Positions 6,822 through 14,722 are shown, numbered from the stretch's first letter. The stretch: 17,211 bases of DNA from Chloroflexota bacterium (GCA_026389745.1 JAPLHG010000086.1:2050-19260); one strand, 5' to 3'. The notes: generated by a model from the letters alone, not told the origin. Made by a program: numbers and translations.

Positions 6822-8612
6822 ATGAGTACGATAGAGGAAGTCAAGCAAAAATTAGACATCGTTGAGGTGATTGGGCAATACACCAAACTGACCAAAGCCG
6901 GACGTAACTTCAAGGCATTGTGTCCATTTCACAACGAAAAAACAGCCTCCTTCTATGTCTTCCCCGAGCGGCAATCGTGGCACTGTTTCGGAGCTTGTAG
7001 CACTGGCGGGGATGTTTTTTCCTTTGTAATGAAGAAAGAGGGGCTAGATTTCGGCGAGACGTTACGCCTCCTAGCAGACAAGGTAGGAGTCCGCCTACCT
7101 TCCGCGATTGAGCGGGGACCAGACAAAGATGAAAAGGACAGACTATTCCATGCAAACGAAGCGGCGGCGCAGTATTATCATAATCTACTACTCAATTCTA
7201 CCGCCGGGGAAAAGGCAAAGAGCTATTTTGTCAGTCGGGGGCTGAATTCAAAATCAATTACTGATTTCCAACTTGGCTTCAGTCCGAATGCCTGGGAAAC
7301 ATTGAAACTATATCTACTAGAAAAAGGATATAGTGAAACCGAACTGCTGGCGGCTGGTCTGATATTAAAAGCAGAAGAGGGCAAGACACATGACCGTTTC
7401 CGCAATCGTTTGATGTTTCCCATACGTGACCCTAGGGGACGTACCACCGGTTTTTCCGGCAGGGTGCTTGATGATTCACTCCCCAAATACATGAATTCAC
7501 CGCAGACGGTAATTTTTGACAAGAGTGGCACAATCTATGGTATCGATATGGCAGGACCAATCATCCGCCACCAAGACATGGCGGTGATTGTTGAAGGTTA
7601 TATGGATGTTATTGTCGCTCACCAGTATGGATTCAGCAATGTGGTAGCATCTATGGGGACAGCTATCACAGAAAAACATATAAATACTCTGAAAAAGTTG
7701 ACCAAAAACATAGTTTTGGCGTTGGATGCTGATGAGGCTGGGGAGGAGGCGATGTTACGCTGTGTGGAATATGAGAACAGTCTAAATACAGAGGTGAAAG
7801 TCATCATTCTACCCACGGGCAAAGACCCAGATGAGGTTATTAAAGAAAATCCGAATGCGTGGCAAGGGCTTGTTGAAAAAGCTATGCCGGTGATTGACTA
7901 CACCATAAATATGACCGTGTCCCGACAGGATATGAACACTGCCAGCGCTAAATCGCAGGTGGCTAACAACCTACTGGACATCATCGCCAAAGTGAGTGAT
8001 GACATAAGGCGTGACCACTATCTGACAAAGCTATCTAAACTGACAGGAATCAGCTACAATAAATTAGAGGGTGTTCTTAAGGGACACCTGAAACCTAAGC
8101 CTCAAAAGCGAGGTGCTGAACTTACCGCTCCTTCATTATTGCAAGCAACGATATCCAATCCCCGTGAGGAATATTGCCTCGCCTTACTATTGCAATATCC
8201 AGAGTTGAAAAATCAAGATGAGGGTTTACTGTCCGATTATTTCCGGGATAGCGAAAACCGTGAGATATACAACACATGGCTTGAGACAGATGACTTAATA
8301 TCGTTAAAGGAGAAATTAGACCCTGTGTTCAGGGAAAAATTAGATGAATTGTTAGCTCGCCAACAGCCTACGAACCGTACTACTGAACGATATCACGATT
8401 ATGTCCTCCGCCTGAAAAGGGATTTTTTACAGAATCAACATGTGATTAGAGAGGAAATATTTAACATTGTGCGTGAGTCAGAGGGTAAGGGCGCTGATAT
8501 CGAAAGGCTAAAGCAAGAGGGAATAGAACTCAATAATCAATTGCAGGCGGTTTCTGTGGAACTGGGGCAGTCCAAAAGGAGAATGGTAAATGGAAATAGA
8601 AGAAATACCTAA
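6822..8612 (+). CDS. dnaG: DNA primase
   Basis: Makes RNA primers at the replication fork. Its 596 residues show the three expected parts. The N-terminal zinc-binding domain has C34-x2-H37-x17-C55-x3-C59; the last pair is Cys-x3-Cys (CFGAC) rather than the more common Cys-x2-Cys. The catalytic core has the basic RNRLMFPIRDPRGRTTGFSGR block (194-214) and the TOPRIM acids E258 (VEGYMD) and D302/D304 (LDADEAG). The C-terminal region (about 450-596) is helical and fits the DnaB-binding domain. The ribosome site before ATG 6822 is weak, so translation may depend partly on dgt. The last 23 bases overlap rpoD. Confidence 0.97.
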   Translation: MSTIEEVKQKLDIVEVIGQYTKLTKAGRNFKALCPFHNEKTASFYVFPERQSWHCFGACSTGGDVFSFVMKKEGLDFGETLRLLADKVGVRLPSAIERGPDKDEKDRLFHANEAAAQYYHNLLLNSTAGEKAKSYFVSRGLNSKSITDFQLGFSPNAWETLKLYLLEKGYSETELLAAGLILKAEEGKTHDRFRNRLMFPIRDPRGRTTGFSGRVLDDSLPKYMNSPQTVIFDKSGTIYGIDMAGPIIRHQDMAVIVEGYMDVIVAHQYGFSNVVASMGTAITEKHINTLKKLTKNIVLALDADEAGEEAMLRCVEYENSLNTEVKVIILPTGKDPDEVIKENPNAWQGLVEKAMPVIDYTINMTVSRQDMNTASAKSQVANNLLDIIAKVSDDIRRDHYLTKLSKLTGISYNKLEGVLKGHLKPKPQKRGAELTAPSLLQATISNPREEYCLALLLQYPELKNQDEGLLSDYFRDSENREIYNTWLETDDLISLKEKLDPVFREKLDELLARQQPTNRTTERYHDYVLRLKRDFLQNQHVIREEIFNIVRESEGKGADIERLKQEGIELNNQLQAVSVELGQSKRRMVNGNRRNT

Positions 8613-10020
8613 TCCACAAGATTTCGAACCGGAGCCAAAGGAAGAAGTTACAGAAGAACCTACAGAGGATGAAGTTGCGTTAGAGGAACCTGCCGCTGAA
8701 GAATTAGAGTTAGAATCACCAATCGAGGCACTTGAAGAGCAAGAGGTAGGCGACGACCCGGTACGTCTTTATCTCCATGAGATTGGACGAGTGCCACTTC
8801 TCACTGCTAGTGATGAGAAAACGCTGGCGAGGAAAATTGAAGAGGGTAAGCGCGTCAGCGAAATCAGGCGTGAACTGGGAAAACAGGGTAAATATGCTTC
8901 AGCCACAGAGATTCTACTGACGATGCTCAGGCAGGTAGGACAAGCCATTGAAATCACCAGCAAGGTGCTGGAATATCTTGAATTGCCGCCTAAGGCAAAA
9001 TTCCGGGATACTGTCTCTAATGAGAAATTGCGTGCCGGTATTGACGGCGTTATGAACCAGCAGCTGGTATTAGATATCTCACAGAAAACAGGATTACAAG
9101 GAAATCAAATAGAACAACAATTGATGAGCCTTTCGGTGAACAGCGCTCTATTGCCACCGAAGATGCTAGATGTCATCGGGAAAAAGGCTTCTGTTGCGGA
9201 TATCGCCAAACTGGTAGATAATCCTGGCTTTACGGAACGTTTGCAGGCTCAGGAAGCCGTACTTCGCGAACATGTAGATAAGATTGAGCGGGAAGCGGAA
9301 ATCGCCAAGGACCATCTTACTGAAGCCAATCTACGTCTGGTGGTGAGTGTCGCCAAAAAGCACATCGGACATGGCATGTCATTGCTCGACCTGATTCAGG
9401 AAGGGAATATCGGTTTAATAAGGGCGGTGGAGAAATTCGACCCGCATAAAGGCTATAAGTTCAGTACCTATGCTACATGGTGGATAAGGCAGGCAATCAC
9501 CCGCGCCATCGCCGACCAAGCACGAACCATTCGTGTGCCGGTGCATATGATTGAAACCATCAATAAACTTTTAAGAGTGAGCCGTAAACTATCCCAGGAG
9601 TACGGTCGCGACCCCACATCCAAGGAAATCGGCCAAAAAATGGGTATGTCACCGGACAAGGTGCGGGAGATTATCAAAGTAGCCCAGTTGCCTATTTCAC
9701 TGGAATTACCAATGGGTGAGGAGGAAGACAGCCACCTTGGCGATTTTATTGAAGACCGTAATGCCATGCCGCCGGTGGACGCCGCCTCCAAACAACTGCT
9801 CAAAGAACAAATTGAAGAGGTGCTTTCCAGCCTGACACACCGTGAGCAGAGGGTATTACAACTCAGGTTTGGGTTGGAGGATGGCAGAGGTCGCACGCTG
9901 GAAGAAGTCGGGCAGGAATTCAATGTTACCCGCGAGCGCATCCGCCAGATTGAAGCTAAGGCACTCCGCAAACTGCGCCATCCCAGCAGAAGCCGCAAAT
10001 TAAAAGATTATCTGGAGTAA
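8590..10020 (+). CDS. rpoD: Primary sigma factor (RpoD/SigA)
   Basis: Directs RNA polymerase to housekeeping promoters. Over 476 residues it has region 1.2 (DPVRLYLHEIGRVPLL, 56-71), a non-conserved helical stretch (about 87-235), region 2 (about 240-310, with EGNIGLIRAVEKFDPHKGYK and FSTYATWWIRQAI for -10 recognition and melting), region 3 (about 320-395) and region 4 with the -35-reading helix-turn-helix TLEEVGQEFNVTRERIRQIE (436-455). A canonical folded region 1.1 is not seen; residues 1-56 hold 25 Glu/Asp and one Lys. AAGGAG lies 8 bases before ATG 8590, inside dnaG, so coupling is likely. The promoters in this window (TTGACA / TATAAT) suit it. Confidence 0.96.
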   Translation: MEIEEIPNPQDFEPEPKEEVTEEPTEDEVALEEPAAEELELESPIEALEEQEVGDDPVRLYLHEIGRVPLLTASDEKTLARKIEEGKRVSEIRRELGKQGKYASATEILLTMLRQVGQAIEITSKVLEYLELPPKAKFRDTVSNEKLRAGIDGVMNQQLVLDISQKTGLQGNQIEQQLMSLSVNSALLPPKMLDVIGKKASVADIAKLVDNPGFTERLQAQEAVLREHVDKIEREAEIAKDHLTEANLRLVVSVAKKHIGHGMSLLDLIQEGNIGLIRAVEKFDPHKGYKFSTYATWWIRQAITRAIADQARTIRVPVHMIETINKLLRVSRKLSQEYGRDPTSKEIGQKMGMSPDKVREIIKVAQLPISLELPMGEEEDSHLGDFIEDRNAMPPVDAASKQLLKEQIEEVLSSLTHREQRVLQLRFGLEDGRGRTLEEVGQEFNVTRERIRQIEAKALRKLRHPSRSRKLKDYLE

Positions 10021-10109
10021 ATCCGACTGCCATTCCGTTCCCGTATCTGGCCTTGTCCTGTACTGGATACAGGAGCGGGGCAAGACTTGACACAGAACCC
10101 AGTTCAACT

Positions 10110-10136
10110 GTCTTTGTGAGCGAAGCACAGCAATCC
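10110..10136 (+). repeat. Palindromic repeat, TTTG(C/T)GAG...GCAATCC family, copy 1
   Basis: GTCTTTGTGAGCGAAGCACAGCAATCC shares GTCTTTG(T/C)GAG and GCAATCC with a copy on the opposite strand at 16053-16085. It lies within the 175-base gap after rpoD, where other degenerate palindromes also occur: CCATTCCG at about 10030 facing CGGGAATGG at 10172-10180, and a 7-base stem TCCTGTA/TACAGGA at 10056-10074. The gap appears to be filled with worn repeat elements and holds no gene. Confidence 0.5.
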
Positions 10137-10152
10137 GAACAGATTTTTCTGG

Positions 10153-10188
10153 ATTCTCCGCATCAGGCGGGCGGGAATGGTATTTTTT
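10153..10188 (+). terminator. Probable rho-independent terminator of dgt-dnaG-rpoD
   Basis: ATTC-T-CCGC (10153-10161) can pair with GCGGGAAT (10171-10178) with one bulged T and a 9-base loop, followed after two G and TA by six T (10183-10188). An alternative inner pairing CCGC/GCGG also exists. The position is 130 bases after the rpoD stop, facing the convergent flavin-reductase gene. The hairpin is built from a repeat of the GGATTC...GGGAAT type, so terminator use may be secondary. Confidence 0.5.
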
Positions 10189-10195
10189 CTACGTG

Positions 10196-10825
10196 TCATT
10201 GTTGGCCTTCAGCCTGATTCAGCCTGAAAGTTTGACCCGATAATCCAGATCTCTTCTCCACCAACTCTTTCCCTATTAAATAGCTTTTACCTACTGATTT
10301 TCCAAAGGCGAAATACTCTGCCGGTGCTGCCGCCGCAAAAATAAGTGGCTTGATTTTCCTGATATCCGGTTTGCCATCGGTAAGGCAGGCTTCAGTAATG
10401 TGGGTTTCTTCCACTCTGCCGATGATTAGCTGGTGGCTATCAAGTTCTAAGATACGTTCTACCTTGCATGCCAGATTGACAGGGCACTGCTCGATGAGCG
10501 GAGCATTCTTGAGATTGCCATAAAAGATTTTGAATTTGCAGACACTCACCTTATCGACCTTCGCCCCGGAAACAATGCCACAGTAATCGGCTTCCTTAGC
10601 GAGGCCGGTAGACGGTACATTGACGGAAAATTCCATGGTTTCTCGAATGCCTTTCAGAGTATAACGAGCAGGGCGGATGGCAACCGAAACCATCGGCGGA
10701 GTGCTGTTAACCACGCCGCACCATGCAACTGCCATAAAATTAGGCTTACCATCCACCATTGCCCCGACCAGTACCGTTGGTGTGGTACAGATGAAAGGCT
10801 GGGGATCGATTTGAACTTTAGCCAT
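10196..10825 (-). CDS. Flavin reductase-like / flavoredoxin family protein
   Basis: An FMN-binding split-barrel protein of the flavin-reductase-like group (flavoredoxin, DIM6/NTAB type), 209 residues. It shows the family order: P-x-x-F-I-C-T-T-P-T-V-L-V-G-A (9-23), the PNFMAVAW strand, STPPMVSVAIRP (41-52), the RYTLKGIRETMEFSVNVPS segment (54-72) and AKEADYCGIVSG (76-87) near the flavin phosphate site. Four or five scattered Cys give no obvious cluster. It could reduce free flavin, act as a one-electron carrier or be a flavin store; the sequence does not decide. The start is firm: CAGGAGG 8 bases before ATG. It lies 128 bases downstream of the broken DUF296 gene on the same strand; that gap is AT-rich and shows no clear promoter. 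Confidence 0.85.
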   Translation of the reverse strand: MAKVQIDPQPFICTTPTVLVGAMVDGKPNFMAVAWCGVVNSTPPMVSVAIRPARYTLKGIRETMEFSVNVPSTGLAKEADYCGIVSGAKVDKVSVCKFKIFYGNLKNAPLIEQCPVNLACKVERILELDSHQLIIGRVEETHITEACLTDGKPDIRKIKPLIFAAAAPAEYFAFGKSVGKSYLIGKELVEKRSGLSGQTFRLNQAEGQQ

Positions 10826-10953
10826 AAATAAACCTCCTGGTGAATATCAGTATTTTTACCTAAATCCCGATTACAAGGTACCGATAACGTCTTCTATATT
10901 TAATTTTGATATTGAAATTTGTTCGGAACTTGGCTATTGAATTTTGTAATTTC

Positions 10954-11395
10954 CTAACTACTCACCCTTAGCAGAGCAAACCCGCTTTTCTTGTCCGGAA
11001 TACGTCTGGCATCAACACCGGTGATTTCATACAAAATAGCTTCCCCAATCAGCCATGTAGTAACACCGGGTCGCAGACAACCGATAGTAGTTTTCCCAGC
11101 ACGACCGAGTGCGGCGTGAATGTGGAGTACGGGCTTGTCATCTTCACCCGGAGCGAGCACTCCGACATCGGCGACTTCATGGGCACCGTCTATCAGCAGA
11201 AGCATCGGCTCGGGTGGCATTTCCCCAAAATAGTGGGGTCCCACAACTACCTGTCCGCTATCAATTCCTCCCACCAACAAAACCGTTCTTGATACCCCTT
11301 TCTTCGGCAAAACGACTGATACAGTCGGGAAGCACATCCCCATCTTCCAATCTGATGACAAACACCCTGCCAATTTTCCCTTCGCCTGCTTTCAT
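10954..11395 (-). pseudogene. DUF296 / PPC-domain (AF0104-type) protein gene with frameshift
   Basis: The intact C-terminal frame carries the DUF296/PPC domain: GGIDSGQVVVGPHYFGEMPPEPM, then PVLHIHAALGRAGKTTIGCLRPG with the metal-binding-like HIHAALG motif, and a FALL ending. The natural start is out of frame with it: ATG at 11393-11395 follows a strong GAGGAGG and encodes MKAGEGKIGRVFVIRLEDGD...EERGIKNGFV, the expected N-terminal half (44 codons), ending at TGA 11261-11263. The frames change within about 11271-11285. Family alignment suggests GFVLLVGGIDSG was original, which a loss of five bases (one unit of TTTTG) would explain. The 139-codon open frame from 11373 has an N-terminus unlike the family, so it is not a true start. 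Disabled gene, sequencing error or recoding all remain possible. Confidence 0.7.
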
Positions 11396-11433
11396 TTTGA
11401 GCCTCCTCGTTTACCGATAAGTTACAAGCAAAA

Positions 11434-11559
11434 CTGTCATTCCCGTGAAGACGGGAATCCCTAAAATATACATACCCGCAACCCTGTCATTCCAGTCCAC
11501 CTAAGGTGGAGAATCCAGTTGTTAAGTATATGGATTCCGGACCCGGTCGGGAATGACAG
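11434..11559. repeat. Cluster of three GTCATTCC palindromic (REP/MITE-like) units
   Basis: CTGTCATTCC occurs at 11434 and 11484, and its inverse GGAATGACAG ends at 11559. The first unit is a perfect 8-base hairpin, ATTCCCGT-GAAG-ACGGGAAT (11439-11458). The second carries CCACC-TAA-GGTGG inside CTGTCATTCC...GAATCC. The third is TGGATTCC...GGGAATGACAG. The outer ends of units two and three form 10-base terminal inverted repeats about 76 bases apart, like a small non-autonomous element. No open reading frame is inside. They fill most of the gap between the DUF296 gene and sbcC. Confidence 0.7.
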
Positions 11560-11608
11560 TTTAAAGAATTTACCCGCCTACTTCGTCAATATAGTGACTC
11601 AAGCGCTA

Positions 11609-11636
11609 TTTGTCAATCACCCGCCTGTGTTAAAAT
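11609..11636 (+). promoter_or_regulatory. Extended -10 promoter of sbcC, giving a leaderless or nearly leaderless mRNA
   Basis: -10 TAAAAT at 11631-11636 is preceded by TGT at 11628-11630 (extended -10). A weak -35 TTTGTC or TTGTCA lies at 11609-11615 with 15-16 bases between. The start is expected near 11643, only two bases from the sbcC ATG at 11645, and no Shine-Dalgarno exists there. Confidence 0.6.
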
Positions 11637-11644
11637 AAGCCGAT

Positions 11645-14218
11645 ATGATTCCAATCAAATTAACAATGCGAAATTTTATGCCCTACCGGGATAATGTCCC
11701 CACGCTCGATTTTACCGGCGTGCACACGGTCAGTATTTGCGGCAACAACGGCAACGGCAAATCTGCCATCATCGATGCGATGACCTGGGCATTATGGGGT
11801 GAAACCCGTGCCAAGCGGGATGATGACCTTATTCACCAGAACCAGAATGAAATGGAAGTGGAGTTTGAGTTTGCAGTCGGCGGGCAGAACTACCGCATTA
11901 TCCGCAAACATGCTCGACCAAAACGGCGGGGGACTTCCGGACAATCATCGCTCAATTTTCAGATTGCGAACGGCGATGGTTTCCGCGCTATCGACGGTGA
12001 CACGATGTCCCAGACCCAGCAGAAAATCATCGGTGTTCTGCACATGGACTACAACACCTTTACAAACAGCGCCTATCTGCGGCAGGGGCATGCCGATGAG
12101 TTTACTACTGCCAGCCCAGCAAAGCGTAAGCAGGTGCTGGCGAATATCCTAGGGCTCGCCTACTATGATGAATTTGAGACACGAGCCAAAGACCTTGCCC
12201 GACAGCGTGAAATGCTCAAAGAACAACTTACTAGTGCTATTGCGGGTATTGACACGGAACTGGCGCAAAAACCTGCCAGCGAAGCGGAACTGCAAAAAGC
12301 ACAAAAAGAGCTGGCACAAGTTGAAGAAGCCATCAAAAGGAAAGACTCTATACTGAACACGCTACGAAAACAAAAGGAGTTGCTGGAAGGCAAACGGGCA
12401 CAACTGAGCCAACTTGAGAGAAATATTACAGAAAGAACCAAAACACTAACACAATGGCAGGAGCAGATTGAGCAACTCCGCTCCAGAATCTTGGAGCACG
12501 GGGCACTGATTACCAAACGCAGTGAGATAGAAGAAGGCTATACGAAATTCGTTGAAGTCAAAAACCTGAACGATGCCCTGAACAAGAACCTGATGCTGGT
12601 CAGTAAACTGAACCAGCGTCAGCATGAATTAGAAATGTTTATTGAGCGGGAAGGCCAGACATTAACGAAAGAACACGCTGTGGCTCAAAATAGGGCCAGG
12701 GAATTCAAGAAGGTCATTAGCGAGCTACCAAGGCTCAAGGAGGAACTCCAGCAGACACAATACCAATTACAGCATCTTGCCGCAGAAGAAGAGATCTTGC
12801 ATAACAAGAGGGGGGCAAGCCAAGAAATTCAGACCCAGATAGGAAGTATAGAATCGGACAGAGTCAGGCTGGAAAAAGAGATTAGCGAGATAGAAGAGAA
12901 GTTGAGCTTGCTACTTGCCCAACCGGGCACGGCTAAATGCCCCGTCTGCGAGACCGAGTTGGGTGTCAATGGATTGAAACACATTGAAAAACATTACAAT
13001 GCGGAAAAACAAGGCAAATCGGATTTGGCAAAGTCCAATTTAGCAATTATTGCCAGAAAGAAAGCTGAACTGAAAACAATGGAGGAGGAAATGTCTCAAA
13101 TCGATAAAAACCTCGCCGACGAAAGGGCACAGGTGCAGAGTCAAGCGGGAGCATTGGAGCGCGAAATCACCAGTGCCGGGCAGACGGGTAATCAGTTGAA
13201 GGAAGAAATGACCGGGGTAAAACAGATTGAGGAACGTCTGGCAAGGAAAGATTTTGCCTTAACCCAGCAGGAGACTCTAAAACAGATTGAGGCAGAGCTA
13301 GCCGGCATTAATTATGACCCGCAAAAACACGAGCAAATTCGCCAACAATTTGAGAGTCTGCAAAAATATGAAATCCCCAAACACAGATTGGAAGAGGCAG
13401 ATAAACTCCTCAATCAGGAGAGAGAGGATATCACTAAGTCCGAAAATACAGCTTCCGAACTGCAGGCTGGTTTAGAAACGGATAAACAAAAGAGGCAGGA
13501 ACTGATGGAGGAAGTGACCATTTTGCCGCAGGTAACAAATGACCTCACGGAGATGGAGTCTGAATCTAGGCAATTGGTTGACCAGCAAAAACAAACTCAG
13601 GAAGACATCGGCAGTATCAAAGGTAAGCTGGAATATTTTGCCCGACGAGAAGTCGAAAGGTCAGAAGAAGAGAACCAATCAAATATGTCGGCAAAAGAAG
13701 GGGCAATCTACCGGGAACTGTCGGAGGCTTTTGGGAAGAAGGGAATTCAGGCATTGCTGATTGAAACTGCTGTACCTGAGATAGAAATCGAAGCTAACCG
13801 CCTGCTGGCGCGTATGACGGATAACCGGATGCACATCAAGATTGAAACACAGCGAGAAACACAGAAAGGCGATGTTGTCGAGACACTGGAAATCAAAATA
13901 TCGGATGAAGTGGGCACAAGAAACTATGAAATGTTCAGCGGCGGAGAATCCTTCCGTATCAATTTTGCTATCCGTATTGCTTTTTCACGCCTGCTCGCCA
14001 GAAGAGCCGGAGCGCCGCTCCCAACTCTTATCATAGATGAGGGTTTCGGCACCCAGGACACGGTCGGCATTGAGAAGCTCAGGGAAGCTATCAACTCCAT
14101 TCAGGACGATTTTGAAAAGATACTAGTCATCACACACGTTGAAGAACTCCGAGATGCTTTCCCAGCAAGAATTGACGTGGTGAAAACGGCTGATGGCTCA
14201 ACAATCAGTTTAAACTAG
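11645..14218 (+). CDS. sbcC: Rad50/SbcC-family DNA repair ATPase with zinc hook
   Basis: The SMC-like ATPase half of the Mre11-Rad50 (SbcD-SbcC) nuclease, which processes DNA ends and hairpins. Over 857 residues: Walker A G33-NNGNGKS40, a Q-loop region around YLRQGHADEF (about 145-154), a first coiled coil (about 180-425), the zinc hook C432-PV-C435, a second coiled coil (about 450-690), the ABC signature FSGGES (764-769) and Walker B LIIDEG with D798/E799. It is shorter than E. coli SbcC and close in size to archaeal Rad50, with simple coiled coils. No sbcD/mre11 gene is adjacent, so the partner must be elsewhere. There is no ribosome site and a likely leaderless start. No homologous neighbour suggests a defence cluster. 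Confidence 0.93.
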   Translation: MIPIKLTMRNFMPYRDNVPTLDFTGVHTVSICGNNGNGKSAIIDAMTWALWGETRAKRDDDLIHQNQNEMEVEFEFAVGGQNYRIIRKHARPKRRGTSGQSSLNFQIANGDGFRAIDGDTMSQTQQKIIGVLHMDYNTFTNSAYLRQGHADEFTTASPAKRKQVLANILGLAYYDEFETRAKDLARQREMLKEQLTSAIAGIDTELAQKPASEAELQKAQKELAQVEEAIKRKDSILNTLRKQKELLEGKRAQLSQLERNITERTKTLTQWQEQIEQLRSRILEHGALITKRSEIEEGYTKFVEVKNLNDALNKNLMLVSKLNQRQHELEMFIEREGQTLTKEHAVAQNRAREFKKVISELPRLKEELQQTQYQLQHLAAEEEILHNKRGASQEIQTQIGSIESDRVRLEKEISEIEEKLSLLLAQPGTAKCPVCETELGVNGLKHIEKHYNAEKQGKSDLAKSNLAIIARKKAELKTMEEEMSQIDKNLADERAQVQSQAGALEREITSAGQTGNQLKEEMTGVKQIEERLARKDFALTQQETLKQIEAELAGINYDPQKHEQIRQQFESLQKYEIPKHRLEEADKLLNQEREDITKSENTASELQAGLETDKQKRQELMEEVTILPQVTNDLTEMESESRQLVDQQKQTQEDIGSIKGKLEYFARREVERSEEENQSNMSAKEGAIYRELSEAFGKKGIQALLIETAVPEIEIEANRLLARMTDNRMHIKIETQRETQKGDVVETLEIKISDEVGTRNYEMFSGGESFRINFAIRIAFSRLLARRAGAPLPTLIIDEGFGTQDTVGIEKLREAINSIQDDFEKILVITHVEELRDAFPARIDVVKTADGSTISLN

Positions 14219-14253
14219 ACATCCTGTATATTGTTTGCATCGGGCAATAGGTC

Positions 14254-14367
14254 TAACAAGCCAGTACTATCACAACAACTAATCATCAACCATAGCCGAT
14301 GTTAAAGTTATGCTACTATTTTACTGAGAGCACCCTGAAGGACGATATTAATCACATAACAAGCCAG
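14254..14367 (+). repeat. 11-bp direct repeat upstream of the glutaredoxin promoter
   Basis: TAACAAGCCAG occurs at 14254-14264 and 14357-14367, 103 bases apart; the second copy ends six bases before the -35 box. This could be a pair of regulator sites or chance. The rest of the 228-base gap after sbcC shows no gene, RNA gene or clear terminator. Confidence 0.35.
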
Positions 14368-14372
14368 AGTTC

Positions 14373-14401
14373 TTGACATATACTATTTAAAGACATAATA
14401 T
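14373..14401 (+). promoter_or_regulatory. Strong sigma70-type promoter for the glutaredoxin / reductase pair
   Basis: TTGACA (14373-14378), a 17-base spacer and TAATAT (14396-14401): a perfect -35, optimal spacing and one swapped pair in the -10. The start is expected near 14408, leaving a 39-base leader that contains a run of nine G (14428-14436) leading into the GGAGAG ribosome site. Confidence 0.8.
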
Positions 14402-14446
14402 TGCGCTGTCGGGAATCGTTAAAATCAGGGGGGGGGAGAGATAAGA

Positions 14447-14689
14447 ATGCCCGAACAAAAGAACATCATCATTTACACAACTCCAGTCTGTCCATGGTGT
14501 CACAGGGCGAAAGAGTACCTTTCGAGCAAAGGTTTCTCGTACACAGATTATGATGTTGCCAGTGATAAGGAAAAAGCCAAGGAAATGATTCAGAAATCAG
14601 GGCAGATGGCGGTCCCTGTAATTGTAATTGGGGAAGAGATAATCGTTGGGTTCAACCAGACAAGAATAGATGAATTGCTAGCAAAATAA
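14447..14689 (+). CDS. Glutaredoxin-like thiol-disulfide protein (YruB/NrdH type)
   Basis: A single-domain thioredoxin-fold redox protein of 80 residues. The active site is C15-P-W-C18 in the opening TTPVCPWCHRAKEYLSSKG, followed by the cis-proline motif A-V-P-V-I (56-60) and V-G-F-N (68-71), which resemble the short clostridial/archaeal YruB and NrdH glutaredoxin-like group. Classical glutathione-binding residues are not obvious. Acting as a thioredoxin-like electron carrier is therefore inferred. It is first in a two-gene unit, 33 bases before a thioredoxin-reductase-like gene that is its likely reductant. Start ATG 14447 follows GGGGAGAG with a six-base gap. Confidence 0.9.
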   Translation: MPEQKNIIIYTTPVCPWCHRAKEYLSSKGFSYTDYDVASDKEKAKEMIQKSGQMAVPVIVIGEEIIVGFNQTRIDELLAK

Positions 14690-14722
14690 TCAAATCCGAT
14701 TCTAGCCCTTCCGGAGGTTCTA

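Noticed and set aside
9468..9998. 176-codon open frame antisense to the end of rpoD
   Set aside because: It mirrors the highly conserved sigma regions 2-4, is Ser/Leu-rich, has no ribosome site, and disappears as an explanation once rpoD is accepted.
10056..10074. Hairpin TCCTGTA/TACAGGA as the rpoD terminator
   Set aside because: No T-run follows; the hairpin at 10153-10178 with six T is the better candidate.
11261..11290. Programmed +1 frameshift in the DUF296 gene
   Set aside because: No stop-codon slip site, rare-codon run or stimulatory structure is evident at the junction; a simple deletion in a TTTTG tandem explains it better.
11434..11559. CRISPR-like array
   Set aside because: The three units are palindromic, differ in sequence, alternate in direction and lack uniform spacers; no cas gene is near.
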